Source: Cladopsammia gracilis
Taxonomy: Eukaryota; Cnidaria; Anthozoa; Scleractinia; Dendrophylliidae
Direction: 5' to 3'
Length of the DNA: 64,000 bases
Assembly (NCBI GenBank): GCA_022457155.1
Contig: JAJGOT010000241.1
Span: forward strand, 1,049,501 to 1,113,500
Below the pieces are notes generated by a model, which saw nothing but the letters and a program-made list of their open reading frames with translations, had not been told where the DNA came from and did not search any database. The translations under genes were made by a program, and so were the position numbers. Each line of letters opens with the position of its first letter. Positions within the stretch are counted from its first letter, which is position 1. Below are positions 52,861-64,000 of the stretch, one piece after another.

Positions 52861-55205
52861 CTTTTTCAGATTTTCATCAAAAATTGTGTGATGTTGATAC
52901 GTTGGTTTTGCTGCAAGTTTTTCTGCAATCTTTCTGTCATTATCAAGTCTGACATCAACTCGTTTGCGAATATTTTCCATTGTTTTACCAAAGATTGCAT
53001 TATTCATTAATTTGAAGAAATCTTTTTCAAAGTCATTCTTCTCAGCTTGACGAAGTTTTATATTGAAATCAATATATGGTTTCAACCAAGGTTCTTCATT
53101 GAATGATATTCCCCTGTGAATCTTTGTGAGTTTTAATCCATGTTTCAGAGCTAATTTTAGGGCTCTGTGATGAATTATATAATGTTTCTTATCTCGCAGA
53201 TTGGGTATTAATTTTTCAACGTGGTTACCTGAAATTATTCTTTCAGGGGCAAAAGGATAATCATTGTGTAAATCATGTAACTCTTTTGGGTATTCCAAAT
53301 CAACCTCAAGGACACAAGAAGTTTTCTCCCAATTATTAAAGTTTTTCATTCAACGAAAGTTTCCAATTGGAAGAGGTTGAGTCATTGCCCAAGAATATAA
53401 AGGTTTGCATCCAGATATAAAATATATTTAGATGGTTGAGTTGGATCATATTTATCTCCCATATAATGATTATTTGCTTTTCCATGTGGATTTGAAATCA
53501 TTGATATTCCTCCTCTGATTCCTTTCTCAAAAAACAGAAGCATATCAGGGTCATTCAATAATTCTATCTTTGCTTCTGATTTTTTGAGTCCAGCATCAAA
53601 GGAAAGACCTGGTGCTGTATAATACCATGCTGGATCAAGTGCATAGTTTTCCATACAAACATTTCTAAACTCTTCAAAAACATCTGCAAGAAGCAGTACA
53701 TCTGTTTTCAGATAGAGATCATGGTATTCTCCTAAGTTTTGAATATTAATTTCATTCCAAACATTTTGGGCATGTTCATAATCTTTATCAGATATTCCCG
53801 ATTCATTAATTAAAGAATAAAATGCTTCTTTGGGGGGTAATTTTGTTTCTTTGAATTTTTCAATTGAATCCATATAATCATATGGATAGACTCCTTTTCT
53901 GGATAGAAGATCAATTTTATCTCTAAATTCTTTCCTTGTTTCTTTCAGTTTTTCTATTCCTGATGCTTTCAAATGCCTTGAAAGATTATCAAGTGAAGAT
54001 GCCATAAATTTCATTGATTCAATAAATCTCAATTCATGGTTAATAGGGATTGTTTTACCATCCTTATTGGTGTATTCTCCAACAAAAATAGACTTTGAAA
54101 ATGAAATATATTTTTCTTCATTGTTTGGTAAACATTTGATATCTCCAGGCGTTCTACCCAGGTTCTTCACAAAAAGATGTGCATCATAACCAGCAAGGTT
54201 ATGAAATATAACAGGAGTAAACTTTGGTTTCCTAAATTGAAGATTGCGTGTGCTATGTGCTGCGCCTCGATACTTTCCAGTGAAATGACAATGATCTCTG
54301 ACTTTTTTATCGAATTCTGTGAATTCTTCTTTACAAATCCAACAAATTGTTGCTGACTCATATTGTTTTTTTATCTTCCTTGGTGAATAACTTCTTCCTA
54401 CTGTCAAACGTTTTGTGAATATATCGAACTGTTTTAATTAATTTATCAACACATTTTTTTGAGCAACATCATCCTCGTTGGTTTTAGCCCTGTAAAGAAT
54501 AGGCGGAATATTCAGAAATGTATCATCAAAGGGTACCACCTTGAAACAAAAGCCACAAGGCTTATGCTTTTGAAATTGATTTGTGAAACTCATTCCAGTT
54601 TCTGGAGCACAACCACTTTTGGGTTCATTACATGCTTCAAAATCAGCATACATCACAAATGGAACCCTGATAGATCTGTTATGATGTGTAAATTGAAGAA
54701 GATCACCGTTTTTAGGCATTTCAATCACTTTTGCTAGCAAGTGATTGAGGAAGCGGAATATATGCACTTCCACCAAGAGGTTTATATTCAACTAAATGCA
54801 ATTCCAAATGATTAACATAATCAAATTGCCAATTAGAGCCCATCATTTGGAACGTTGCTATATTTTAAAGAATTGCATCTATCATTTGATTTAAAAGAGT
54901 ATTTATATCCGTTGCTTTTAAATTAATATCTATCCCTAAATGGAAAGGAGCATCTATTTCAATTACTTCTCCAGTTTGTAAATTAGCTCTGCGCATTCTG
55001 CAAGATAGAATCAGTTTAATTTTAGTGCCTCTATTAACCTTTAAAAGAGTAAGGACTTGATCAGAAACTTGTTGGAAATAATCTCTTGGAGATAATCCTT
55101 TTCTACCTTCAAAGATATAATGCCTTGCAAAGTTTTCCAATGCTGAATGGCCTTCTTCTACTTTAAATTTTTGTTGATATAATCTTGCAACTCTTCTTCA
55201 AAGGC
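52857..55205 (-). pseudogene. Broken PolB of the older element
   Basis: Reading leftward: KVEEGHSALENFARHYIF (N-terminal region, about 55150), MYADFEA (exo I), CWICKEEF with RDHCHFTGKYRGAAHS (zinc insert, a Cys replaced by Arg), NLAGYDAH (exo II), YLKTDVLLL (exo III), YLDAN (motif A, followed by a frameshift at about 53385) and KLMNNAIFGK (motif B). At least three frame breaks are visible. Part of the region before exo I is deleted, and everything after motif B, including the DTDS box, is gone. Clearly related to the 18805-22638 polymerase but diverged. Confidence 0.92.
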
Positions 55206-55216
55206 TCCTAAGAGCC

Positions 55217-55792
55217 AACCCGTGAATAAGAAATGCTAACGTGTAACGCAATATTGCGGTATTTTTTATTTTAAATTAAACTTAAGGATTTTTGACAAAC
55301 GCAAAAAGAAAAATACAGTACATTACTTTCATAATGTTCAGTCCGAAGAAGAAAGAAAAAAAAAAGAAAAAAGAAAAGAACGGCCCGAGCGAGATTCAAA
55401 CCTGGGCCATTCGTTTAAGTCCGCGCTTTACACCACTCGGCCACCGTGACCACTGACTTGAAATGAGATAAATTTTTATTACTTGAAAGTAGAAAAGCAT
55501 CAAAACGCGTGTCTCGGTTGAAAATTCCTTTTAGATCGATTTTAGCGTTGCATTAAAGACTCCAAATGCGAAACATCTTAAAGCTTATTGTTGTTTATAT
55601 TCGTTTACACCAATTTAGTTATTGTTATCGCCGGATTCACGCTGTTCTTGTTATAAAACGCATTCGTAACAAAGCATTACGTCACAAAGTTTACAGCCGA
55701 TGGAAGGAGCGAGTGAGCGAGTGAGTGCTCATTTGCATATCTGTCGCCGGCACCGATAACCCGTTCAATACGCATGCGCGTATTCACGGGTT
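55217..55792. mobile_element. TIR-bounded element carrying a tRNA-like sequence
   Basis: AACCCGTGAATA at 55217 and TATTCACGGGTT ending 55792 are exact inverted ends. Inside are a CAATATTG palindrome, the tRNA-like sequence and CGAGTGAGCGAGTGAGTG repeats. It truncates the older PolB. A related element starts at 57161. Confidence 0.65.
55381..55450 (-). tRNA. tRNA-Leu-like pseudogene within a repeat
   Basis: On the minus strand GTGGCCGAGTGGT (box A) and GGTTTGAATCTC (box B) are spaced as in a tRNA. A CTTAAAC loop would give a UAA-type anticodon. The acceptor stem pairs poorly and no CCA context is seen, so it is probably a tRNA-derived pseudogene rather than a working tRNA. Confidence 0.5.
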
Positions 55793-55802
55793 AAAAAGCA
55801 TT

Positions 55803-55990
55803 ACACTCCAGCCCAAATACGGCTATATCCGGGATATGATTCTTAGAGTTTTTCAACTTCTTTACGGTTCTTCAGGGGTACTACATTTAATGAAGGCTAA
55901 TTATACAAGAGGGAAATACGATGGCTAACAAACTGAATGTAGCGTGATTAGCAAAGTGGATTAAGAGGCAATCCGCGTAATATTCGACAA
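55803..55990 (+). repeat. Dispersed repeat, uninterrupted copy
   Basis: Matches 49880-49971 joined to 50160-50250 (AGTGGATTAAGAGGCAATCC, AATATTCGAC), without the 188-bp palindrome. Confidence 0.8.
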
Positions 55991-57160
55991 AAAAAAAAAC
56001 AGGTCTAGCCTGTGAGCAAGCTCTTTCAGGGGTCAGGGTTGTTGAATTCCCACACACCTACGCCCGAGAGAGATTGTTCGCAAGTTATATTTATACATGC
56101 AACTAACTAGCCAAGTAACCGGTGAATCACATGTTATTGGTATATTATAACAGTAGTTTTTGTCTGACAGTCAAAGAAGATTCAACAAACAAAAATGGCT
56201 TAAAAACGTGTTTCTACACGAATGTTGTCGTGACATTTCTTATAACCTACAATTTGAGGACGTTATTTATCCATCTACTTTAAAACGTATCTATACGCAA
56301 GACCAACTAAAACTTATTCCACCGGACAATCAAAATTCCTTTGCAAAAGTAGCAGAATACTTTACCAATGACTGTTAAAATGTAATTTTTTAACAAAGTA
56401 TTTTATTATTTTGAATAATGTCACTGAGCTAAAATCTAGTCGCGTGCGGAAGTTCGAACTTACTGGTAATCGACAAATACCCTACAATCGTGCATGTATA
56501 TACAGAGTTAAACTTTTTAGATTGATATAAATCCAAGGTAAGGGGCATTAAGGGATTAAATGTGAGGTATTCGGAATACTAAAAGTACTTCTGGGCTGCT
56601 AAAACACTATTCTTATTTATTGACTATTTACGTTTGGGCTTTGTTGTAAACAATAACGCACACGAGCTCTTAAAAGCGTTCGCTCATGTCTAACACAAGA
56701 AGATACCCGCAGGTTTAACTTCATGAGAATCTGTGAAAATAAGGTGAGATCTTTGTAATTAAGGGCATTTTAGCCCCAGTTAAGGTGCCACTTTTGAGTT
56801 TTTGACTCATGCATTTAGCTAAATTTTGCTTCTCTTTGACCAGCGGCGCGGTTGTGTGTCTGTGATTTTGCCTGATTTATCTAATTTTTAACCGATTTAT
56901 CTAATTTTTATCCGAATATTTCGACATATCGGTGGAAGGCACTTCTATTTTACCTGAATGTTGTGGTATTTTTGGCATAGAGCAAAAATGACCTGTGTTC
57001 AAGCAGCGCGGCCCGAAAAAGTCAGAATTGTCGACTTCCGAATCGGCCTAAAATCTCCCCTTGGTCGCCTGAAGTCGTTTCGTTTTAGAGCAAAAAGGAA
57101 AAGCAAGTAATTTAACAAATACACCGGTTTTAATATATGCCCACCAAAGGCTAACTTTAT
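55991..57160. other. Host intergenic sequence, nothing recognised
   Basis: A 72-codon open frame at 56160-56378 has no recognisable motif. The rest is AT-rich. Confidence 0.45.
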
Positions 57161-57740
57161 AACCCGTGAATACGCGCATGCGTTATGAACGGGTTATCGG
57201 TAACGGCGGCCAATTCACTCACTCACTCACTCGCTTGCTCGCTCGTTCCATCAATCTGATGTAAACTTTTCCCGCTTATCTGCGTTGAAATAACAAAATT
57301 TGACCTTTAGTTAAAGCCGAGGTGGCGCAGTGTGTAAGCGATCGGGCTCTAAAGGCGAAGGACGTGAGTTCGATTCTCGTCGGGACGGATTTCTTTTTCT
57401 TTTTTTTTTTTCCGAAGTGAAAATTACTGTTTTATTTTTTTTTTTTGGTTTGTTTGCGTTCGACAAAAGTTGTTACATTTAATTCCCCCAAAAAACCCGC
57501 AATATTACGTTACCGCTCACTCGTTCCATCACTCAGCTGTGAACTTAATACAAATGCATTTCGCAACCGAGAACAACTTGAATCCTCGCGTTAATCCAGC
57601 GATAACAATAACTAAATTGTTGTAAACGAATATAAATAACAATAAACTTAAAGATGTTTCGCATTTGGAGTCTTAAATGCAACGATAAAATCGATCCAAA
57701 AGGATTTTTCAACCGAGGCAAGCGTGTCTACCTTGAAGTA
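57161..57740. mobile_element. Second tRNA-like-bearing element, inverted relative to the first
   Basis: Starts AACCCGTGAATACGCGCATG with the GGGTTATCGGTAACGGCGGC segment seen reversed at about 55755-55775. It includes ACTCACTCACTCGC repeats, a tRNA-like sequence and a tail (AAGATGTTTCGCATTTGGAG) matching 55558-55580 reversed. The far end is not clearly defined. Confidence 0.55.
57316..57388 (+). tRNA. tRNA-like sequence within a repeat
   Basis: GCCGAGGTGGCGCAGTGTGT with box A-like GTGGCGCAGT and box B GAGTTCGATTCTC, ending CGGGACGG. The stems pair only partly. It is best read as tRNA-derived, not as a functional gene. Confidence 0.45.
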
Positions 57741-58264
57741 ATTAAGGTGGCTCGAAGTAGTTTTTTTGGGTCACACCTCCCTTTTTTAATGCGCTTATAC
57801 ATAATCTTACTTTAACTCAATAAATCTGAATTTCATACCAGATATTAGGCTTGGATTAAAGTTTCGGATGATAAGTAAACAAGAACTCTACGAGTAGTAA
57901 AGTTGGGCTTTAACGGTCTTGTAATTGATATCTTCCTCTTGGTGTTTTATAATCTGTATAATCATTTCGTGTTTTGAGACAAACATCACAATCCTCATGA
58001 CATAGCTTTAATAGCTCGTTTAACAACTGGTCTACAGTTTACAATAACGGCGACTAGTGTATAGTCCTTCAAACTGTGAAGGGCCGTGACCTCCATTGTA
58101 TGCATGATCAAACAAAGGGAGAACTTCTCAATTGAAATTAAAACTTTAACCTTTCGATTAAATGGTTCCTTACTCACGGCACAGTATCTTATATCCTAAC
58201 CTGTACTCCTTCTTTTCAGCCAGCCTTCAACGGCGATAAATAAAGAAATATTATTCGTTTCTTA

Positions 58265-58978
58265 GGCCCGGTTCAAACGTCGAACTTTACATGTGCCGAA
58301 CCTAATACCTATTCAGGTCGACCCAAACTATTTAGTTCGACTGTTGATTCAGACGGTCGAACTTTACATGTGCCGAACCTAATTCGTGGCGAAAAGAAAT
58401 ATCATCTTTACCGCTTAAAATAAGGAAATAAACCGAAAAAAGTAAAATTCACCAAGCCTGAAAATTCTTGTTTTGATTTTAGTGTGCTTTGTGTTCTGTT
58501 ATGGCAAGGAGACAGCTGAGGAGATCGTGTCGTGATATTTGGACAAAATAAAGTAACGCCATAAATTTTAAAATACATTACGATTTCTTTATGGATAAAA
58601 AGAAAAGCAACTTTTTAGAATACCGATTTAAGCTGTCCAGTTTCAGTCTAAAAATCTACAACGTGAATGCTGGTAACCGTCGTTACACTTCTGTGAGTTC
58701 TGTCTGCAAGGGCGCCAAACCCACTAAATAGCCAATCAGAAGCGCGGTTATATTGAAAAATACGTTAACATAAATTATGCATTAGGTTCGGCACATGTGA
58801 AGTTCGACGTATGAATCGATCTTTTGCCGTTCTATTCGACAAACTCAGTCGAATAGAACGGCAGAGTCGACCCAAATACAAAAGTGCCGTTCCTAATTGA
58901 TTTATACGTCGAACTTTACATGTGCCGAACCTAATTATTAGGTTCGGCACATGTAAAGTTCGACGTTTGAACCGGGCC
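58265..58978. mobile_element. PIF/Harbinger-like MITE, 714 bp
   Basis: Exact inverted ends GGCCCGGTTCAAACGTCGAA... flanked by TTA (58262-58264 and 58979-58981), the 3-bp duplication of PIF/Harbinger elements. ACTTTACATGTGCCGAACCT units repeat inside both ends. No transposase. Confidence 0.85.
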
Positions 58979-59025
58979 TTAGACGATGCGTGACATAAAT
59001 ATGAAAGCTGAGATTTGTTAAATTT

Positions 59026-59918
59026 GCTATAAAGATTAACGATAAAAGATCACGACGTTTCGACCTCTCCGAGGTCATTTTCAAGTGGATGTAAAAATAC
59101 AGAATTAGCATAAATATATTACAGTATAAAAACATAAGAATGTAGAGAACGCTAAAATGTGGTAAAATATGCAAATATAGGTGATAAAATTACACTTCAC
59201 TTTGATTTCGTCCTTAATCTTTCGACTGGTGTACACAGGACAAAGACCGCATTTATCTTGCGGCTGAGGTCTCTAAGTTGTCTTCTAACTGAGTCAGCAG
59301 ATTTCTGGTCTTTGAATGGGAGCACGATTCTGATTGGATCTTGATCCTTCTCAGACGCTTGTTGTCAGAAGCTTGTTGTGAAATCAAAGTGAAGGAAGAC
59401 AAGCCGCCCCTTGTGAATCAACAATGCGTTGTATACCATTTCCAGTGTGATCTGTGCGATGCAGGTTATGTCGGCTACACATGCCGACACTTACATCAAC
59501 GCATTGAAGAACACAAGGGGTCGGCAGTCGGAAACCACCTCAGACAGCAACATGATATGGACTTGAATGGCATTGCGCGAAGTTTTAAGATTTTAAAGAA
59601 GTGTCAGAACAAATTTGATTGTCTTATTTTTGAAATGCTTTTTATCAAAGAACTCAAGCCAACACTGAACAAACAGTGCGACTCAATCCGCGCTAAGTTA
59701 TTTGTTTAGAAAGTCCTTTAACGCTTGGTTTTATTTTTAATTGTTTTTATGTAATTTTATCACCTATATTTACATATTTTACCACATTTTAGCGTTCTCT
59801 ACATTCTTATGTTTTTATACTGTAATATATTTATGCTAATTCTGTATTTTTACATCCACTTGAAAATGACCTCGGAGAAGTCGAAACGTCGTGATCTTTT
59901 ATCGTTAATCTTTATAGC
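59026..59918. mobile_element. Penelope-like element fragment, head-to-head inverted
   Basis: Arms 59026-59191 and 59752-59918 are inverted copies of the same 3' region (GATCACGACGTTTCGACCTC and complement). Between them, 59196-59341 on the minus strand encodes the linker (IVLPFKDQKSADSVRRQLRD). 59345-59709 on the plus strand encodes the rest of the linker and the endonuclease. Two 5'-truncated fragments are therefore joined head to head. Confidence 0.75.
59341..59709 (+). pseudogene. GIY-YIG endonuclease domain of a Penelope-like element
   Basis: EDKPPLVNQQCVVYHFQC then CDAGYVGYTCRHLHQRIEEH is the Penelope-type GIY-YIG signature with its Cys pairs. The downstream part (FDCLIFEMLFIKELKPTLNK) holds the conserved Glu and the 'KPtLN' end of the domain. 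No reverse transcriptase remains upstream on this strand, so it is a truncated retroelement remnant. Confidence 0.88.
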
Positions 59919-60844
59919 AAAATCTTTTACTAAAAAACTACTCATTCGGATTGTTAAATTTGGTTGACCTTTACGTACCGTGCGAGCAGAGTCGCGTGCA
60001 AGGATGTTGTAAAAAAAACTGGTATTTTCAAACGCGTATGGTTGGCCATTCAAATCCTTTCGATAGGAAAACTTTCTATGCATTCCACAATTTAAAACAA
60101 ACAGTGATGTATGCTTAAAACACAGGTATTGAGAAGAATCGGCGATTAAATTTGAGATAAGTCGATAAGCAGAACTTGCTAGAACTTTCTAGAATCATAT
60201 TTTAACTTTCTAGGATCATATTTCTTATCTATAATCTCTTGCCCAGAAGAATAAGCATTTTAAAACTCGTTGGCGTGACGCCACGAGTAATGAAGAATAA
60301 ACAGTCAATGGATTCTACAGTGTCACAGTGAATCTTCGATTGTGGAGCAGTTACACTACTGGCTTTGCTTCGAATTCTTAATTTCTTATGTACGCTTATA
60401 GTCCGGTTTCACAAATAGTAGAGTTTTTGTTTTCAAGTTGCTGTCTCTTATGTATGTCATGATCAAGTGATATGACGTCACTTTGTGGTCATTTTTACCT
60501 GTGAATACGCGAAGCAATGTCTTTGACTTCAAACTCAATATGGAAAATGAAAACTGATCTGTGGACTTCAAATGGACTTTTCAAGATTTCGGTAAACACT
60601 ACAGCACGATTTATGTTTCTAAATGTGAAGCCATTTGAGAAAGCGCAAACCTTTTAATCAATTCATCTAAACTCTTAATCTCAAAAACACTTGAAACAGA
60701 AAAACTTAGCCGCAGGCTACAAACCACCTGAAACAGAATTTTCTAACGATGAGACACAACCGAATTTATAAGTCAAATTTTCCGTAATCAGGCATCACCA
60801 CACCCATGACGACAAAGAATTTCACAACTCGAGTTTAGCGTCTT
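59919..60844. other. Host intergenic sequence, nothing recognised
   Basis: AT-rich, with a tandem duplication AACTTTCTAGAATCATATTT / AACTTTCTAGGATCATATTT near 60185-60225. No gene. Confidence 0.45.
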
Positions 60845-61879
60845 ATACGTATCATTGCTATGCTTTGCATTCGCAGTTTTTGCCTATTTATACTACTCCT
60901 TGTTTCATGCTATTCACTTGACTCGGTGTCTTTCCCAGTTGTGACCGACGAAGCGGCGACTCGTAAGGACTTCGCCACAATTTAAGGGTTTTTTTTACTA
61001 GACCAGCTTCGTCAGCATAAAACCGAATTGTCCGCTCAATTTAGCAAAGCTAGCGAGGCACTGGCAGCAGACTCCGCTTTCCGGTCAGATCATGTTGATG
61101 ATGTAGATGCAAACAACCGAAGTTGCATAACTTGCAAGAGTATGAGCAGGGTGCTGCGACGCCTATTGTTAAAGGGTGTTTACGAGCGCATTTTCAATTT
61201 TGGACAGATATTGGAGCACCCGAACAGGGTTTTGAAATAAAACCATTTTTTCGCCGTTTAGGTTTCGATCTTCGGTTCTAGTTGTGCGATTTGATGCTTC
61301 ATAGGGTTCTCATTGATTTTAATTAATTGTGGTGCTGTGAACAGTCTACTAATGATTCCAATTTCGCAGAAGAGTTTTTGAGTTATTGTTCGTTTTCCCC
61401 AATGGGGTTTGCATTCCGCCAAGGGCGATGATTGTCTTTATAGGCTTAAGGAACGTTTTCCGCTTTTATTGCGCGATTTATCACGGTTTTTTGTCCCGAG
61501 GATCGGTGCACTTTCTTTCGCATGATGCGAGTTTCATTCCTCCAAGGGAAATGTTGCACGCATTGCGATTTAATTCCACCAAGGGCGATGTCATTTGTTT
61601 AGCACACAATTGTAGTACCGCCAGTTGGCGATGGTTGATATGCTGGCTAGTAGCCAGATTCTCGTGGTTTTCTGAGCAGTTCTTATTGAAACACGAAGGT
61701 ATCTAGTGAGAGCCATAGAAGCCTAGACGGTCTACGGCGTAGTTTCTCGTCAATTTATTTTCTGGTTTAGTAATTTTGTTTTCTCAAAATTTCTATTTCT
61801 GGGCAACAATTTGTACGATTATTTCTTTACAAATCATTTCAGAGATCTTTCCAGTCAGAGTTGTGGTCCTAAGCAAGAC

Positions 61880-62700
61880 AGATTCCTTCAGTCCTTGCCG
61901 GTAGCAGAGCTTCGTCAACCACAAAAAGATACCTCTCTTACTTCAGGAAATGGAAAGCTTGGGCTTCGCTTTTTCCAGAATGCAAGTACTTCCCAGCGGA
62001 TAAGACTCGCGGTTGCTTTGTATTTACCCAATTTAATGCAATCAGGTTACTCGTGTTCTTCCATTACGTCAGCCTTCTACTCAATTAGTTTTTTCCATAA
62101 TTCCTGTGCTGTATTGAATCCGTGTGATTCGAAGTGTTTGAAGCTCGTCCTCCAAGGTTGCAAAAGGCTGGTTTCTAGCTCCATTTCGCATAGGAATAGA
62201 TTGCCTATTTTGCCCGACCATCTTCATAAATTAGTATCTAAATTCGCATCGTTAGACGCTAGTTTATCTGATATAAGGAATGTGTGTTTTTGTTTAGTAG
62301 CCTTTTCGGCTTTTCTTCGTTATGACGAGATTTGCAATATTAAATGGTGTGATGTAGATATTAGAGATCAGTATTTTTCTCTGTACATACCAAAGAGTAA
62401 GACTGATCAGTATTATGAAGGATCTACTAGATTGGTCGCCAGGTTCGTCCTCACAGTGTGCTCGTTAGATACGCACAACTAGCCAAGGAGGACACCAGTT
62501 CAAGTGAATTTGTATTTAGTTCTTTAGGGTTTAGCAAAAGTAAGGGCCATTTTTTTCGGCCCGGCACAAAACTTTCTTATTCGAGGGTCAGAGAAGTTGT
62601 ATTAAGCTTAAAGCGATAGGGCTTGATACGTCTAGGTTTGGTCTACATTCTTTAAGAATCGGCGGAGCTTCCGCCGCTATCAATAATATGGTGGACGGAA
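61880..62700 (+). pseudogene. Tyrosine recombinase of the Ngaro/DIRS-like remnant, broken
   Basis: The SAM-like N-terminal helix (YLSYFRKWKAWASLF) is in one frame. After about 62010 the rest is in another: NLMQSGYSCSSITSAFYSIS, then box I LVAFSAFLRYDEICNIKW (catalytic Arg) and YIPKSKTDQYYEG. That frame stops at 62482. Further on, FGLHSLRIGGASAA (box II His-x-x-Arg, about 62640-62680) is in yet another frame. The catalytic Tyr is not identified. Confidence 0.8.
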
Positions 62701-62848
62701 GACGGATAGTGCTAAAGATTTGTATTGTCGTGAGGACATTAACCATCAGTTGATGGTCAGTCTTAACATAGGCATTCAGTTATTATTGCATTAAAGTATC
62801 TCTTGTCCCCCAGCTTTGTGTTTTGAGATGGTTGGTCGGCTCCCACCA

Positions 62849-62910
62849 ATTGTCTCTAGTGTTTACATGAGAAATGTTTTCTATTCGGCTGAGCGCAGCG
62901 ATAGAGAATA
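62849..62910 (+). repeat. 62-bp direct repeat, copy 1
   Basis: ATTGTCTCTAGTGTTTACAT ... TTCTATTCGGCTGAGCGCAG ... nearly identical to 63351-63412. Confidence 0.85.
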
Positions 62911-63001
62911 TAAATGGATTTCCCATGGGCATACGTATCATTGCTATGCTTGGCATTCGCAGTTTTTGCCTATTTATAGCACTCCTTGATTCATGCTATT
63001 C

Positions 63002-64000
63002 TTGACGCCAATCAGCCATTCTACAACATTGCTCGGGGTAATTTTTTTGCATATTATGTACCGCTATAAACAGCATTAAATCACTGTCTTGAGTTGTTAT
63101 TTTCAACCTTTTTATTAAACTCCAGAGGTTAAGGTGGTTCTGCATTGGTTCGGAGAATACGTTTCCCGTTTTTTCTTCAAATTAGGAGTTTTTTCACTGG
63201 TTTTTCGCATCCGGCTTAATCACCACTATATCGTTTTGTAAACATTCGGGCCATGGTTTGCGATGCGCTTACGCAGACAGACATTGTAAGAGTTATACTA
63301 TACTGTGAATAAAATGGCTGGTCAAATGGCTGGTCGGCTTCCTCAACTCAATTGTCTCTAGTGTTTACATGGGAAATGTTTTCTATTCGGCTGAGCGCAG
63401 CGATAGAGAATAGAACAGAAGATATGTTTCTTGTAAACAATAAGTTGCTGCTCGAACCTAAGACAAAAAATTCCAACGAGTAATAATCTTAAGCTTTTTG
63501 AAACCAAAAACACGCAAGAGATGGCTTATCGACAAAAGAACACTAAGCTTATTTTAAAACTGATATCAACAACAGGAATACATTTTCATTTAACATTGGC
63601 TTGGAAAGCCTTATATACAGTTGAAAAAAGAAAATCAAAACAACCTCAAAATGTACTTTGTGAAGTTCACTGAGCTGAAGGTTTAATGAAAAGCTCAAAG
63701 TGGATCCAAACGAGCAAATGTGCCTACACATCCTATGATAACTTCTTAATGAGCCGGATTTGCACAGTGGAAATAAAAAGTATAGCTTTGTTTTTTTTAG
63801 GCAAATTATTTCACGCAGATTCCATTTACCCTTTATCGCCGTGTTTTGGTTTTGAGAGCACTTCGATTACTTTTGTTCCGAATACAGTTTAATTCTGATT
63901 AGGCCAAGCAAGGATGAAAATAAATGAAACTAACAAAAATTAGGTCTAGGTTTAATCAAATTATATGCATGAAATGATCCGAAACAATTCTGTTTCATCA
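63002..64000. other. Host sequence to the window end, no gene recognised
   Basis: Contains copy 2 of the 62-bp direct repeat at 63351-63412; otherwise AT-rich without supported features. Confidence 0.5.

Larger units (their letters stand above)
51400..55216. mobile_element. Remnant of a second, older Polinton/adintovirus
   Basis: Holds an intact homologue of the 13473 gene, a broken SSB-like gene and a broken PolB, in an order not seen in the intact element. No capsid genes, termini or target duplication are visible. The right side is cut by a tRNA-like element at 55217. Extents are approximate. Confidence 0.8.
60845..63001 (+). mobile_element. Ngaro/DIRS-like retrotransposon remnant
   Basis: A 71-bp direct repeat (ATACGTATCATTGCTATGCT...) lies at 60845-60915 and 62931-63001. 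Between are an open frame at 61028-61240 and a decayed tyrosine recombinase. Direct repeats plus a tyrosine recombinase fit Ngaro-type DIRS elements. No reverse transcriptase is visible, so it is deleted or non-autonomous. Confidence 0.6.

Noticed and set aside
55381..57388. Functional tRNA genes
   Set aside because: Box A and B are present but stems pair poorly, and both lie inside dispersed repeats.

Overview
The window is repeat-rich animal DNA, plausibly from an anthozoan cnidarian. That placement is inference from the mix of mobile elements; I recognise no host protein-coding gene. The clear centrepiece is one complete integrated adintovirus (Maverick/Polinton class) of 20,674 bp at 2320-22993. 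It begins AGTAGG, ends CCTACT, and is flanked by a perfect 6-bp target duplication, ATTAAA (2314-2319 and 22994-22999). Another copy of the host repeat it landed in survives without the insertion near 34083.

Element layout, left to right: a 277-bp terminal foldback; two small forward genes (2717-3641); palindromes and a hairpin array (3642-4245). A leftward block of virion genes follows: integrase with an in-frame stop, zinc-ribbon/phospholipase A2 protein (frameshifted), adenain-like protease, pX-like core protein (frameshifted), major capsid (hexon), small basic protein, penton, and a PPxY-bearing minor protein. From a divergent start region at 10925-11002 a rightward block holds the packaging ATPase, a phage-tail-like fiber and a glycine-rich membrane-type protein. 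Then come leftward genes with a repeated TRRSD helix-turn-helix-like module, a large hairpin array (16380-17130), a probable ssDNA-binding protein and, from a shared 11-bp start site at 18797-18807, the divergent protein-primed-type DNA polymerase B. The right 277-bp terminal foldback closes the element. The functions fit a whole virus: PolB plus SSB-like protein for replication, integrase for insertion, hexon/penton/ATPase/protease for the capsid, PLA2 and PPxY proteins plausibly for entry or trafficking, fiber for attachment.

The most unusual observation is that the two identical 277-bp ends lie in direct orientation while the DNA just inside them is inverted. Each end is a foldback with 64-bp arms, so the arms obey terminal-inverted-repeat symmetry but the 149-bp loops do not. 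The two ends are therefore in opposite 'flip' and 'flop' states.

A second, older and unrelated-in-age element remnant lies at about 51.4-55.2 kb: a broken PolB, a broken SSB-like gene and an intact 171-aa homologue of the 13473-13967 gene. The rest of the window is host repeats: a Tx1/L1-like LINE and a Penelope-like element, both in head-to-head inverted form; an Ngaro/DIRS-like tyrosine-recombinase remnant; pogo/Tigger-like and PIF/Harbinger-like MITEs; foldback MITEs; tRNA-like sequences inside elements with terminal inverted repeats; and a 1.7-kb minisatellite.
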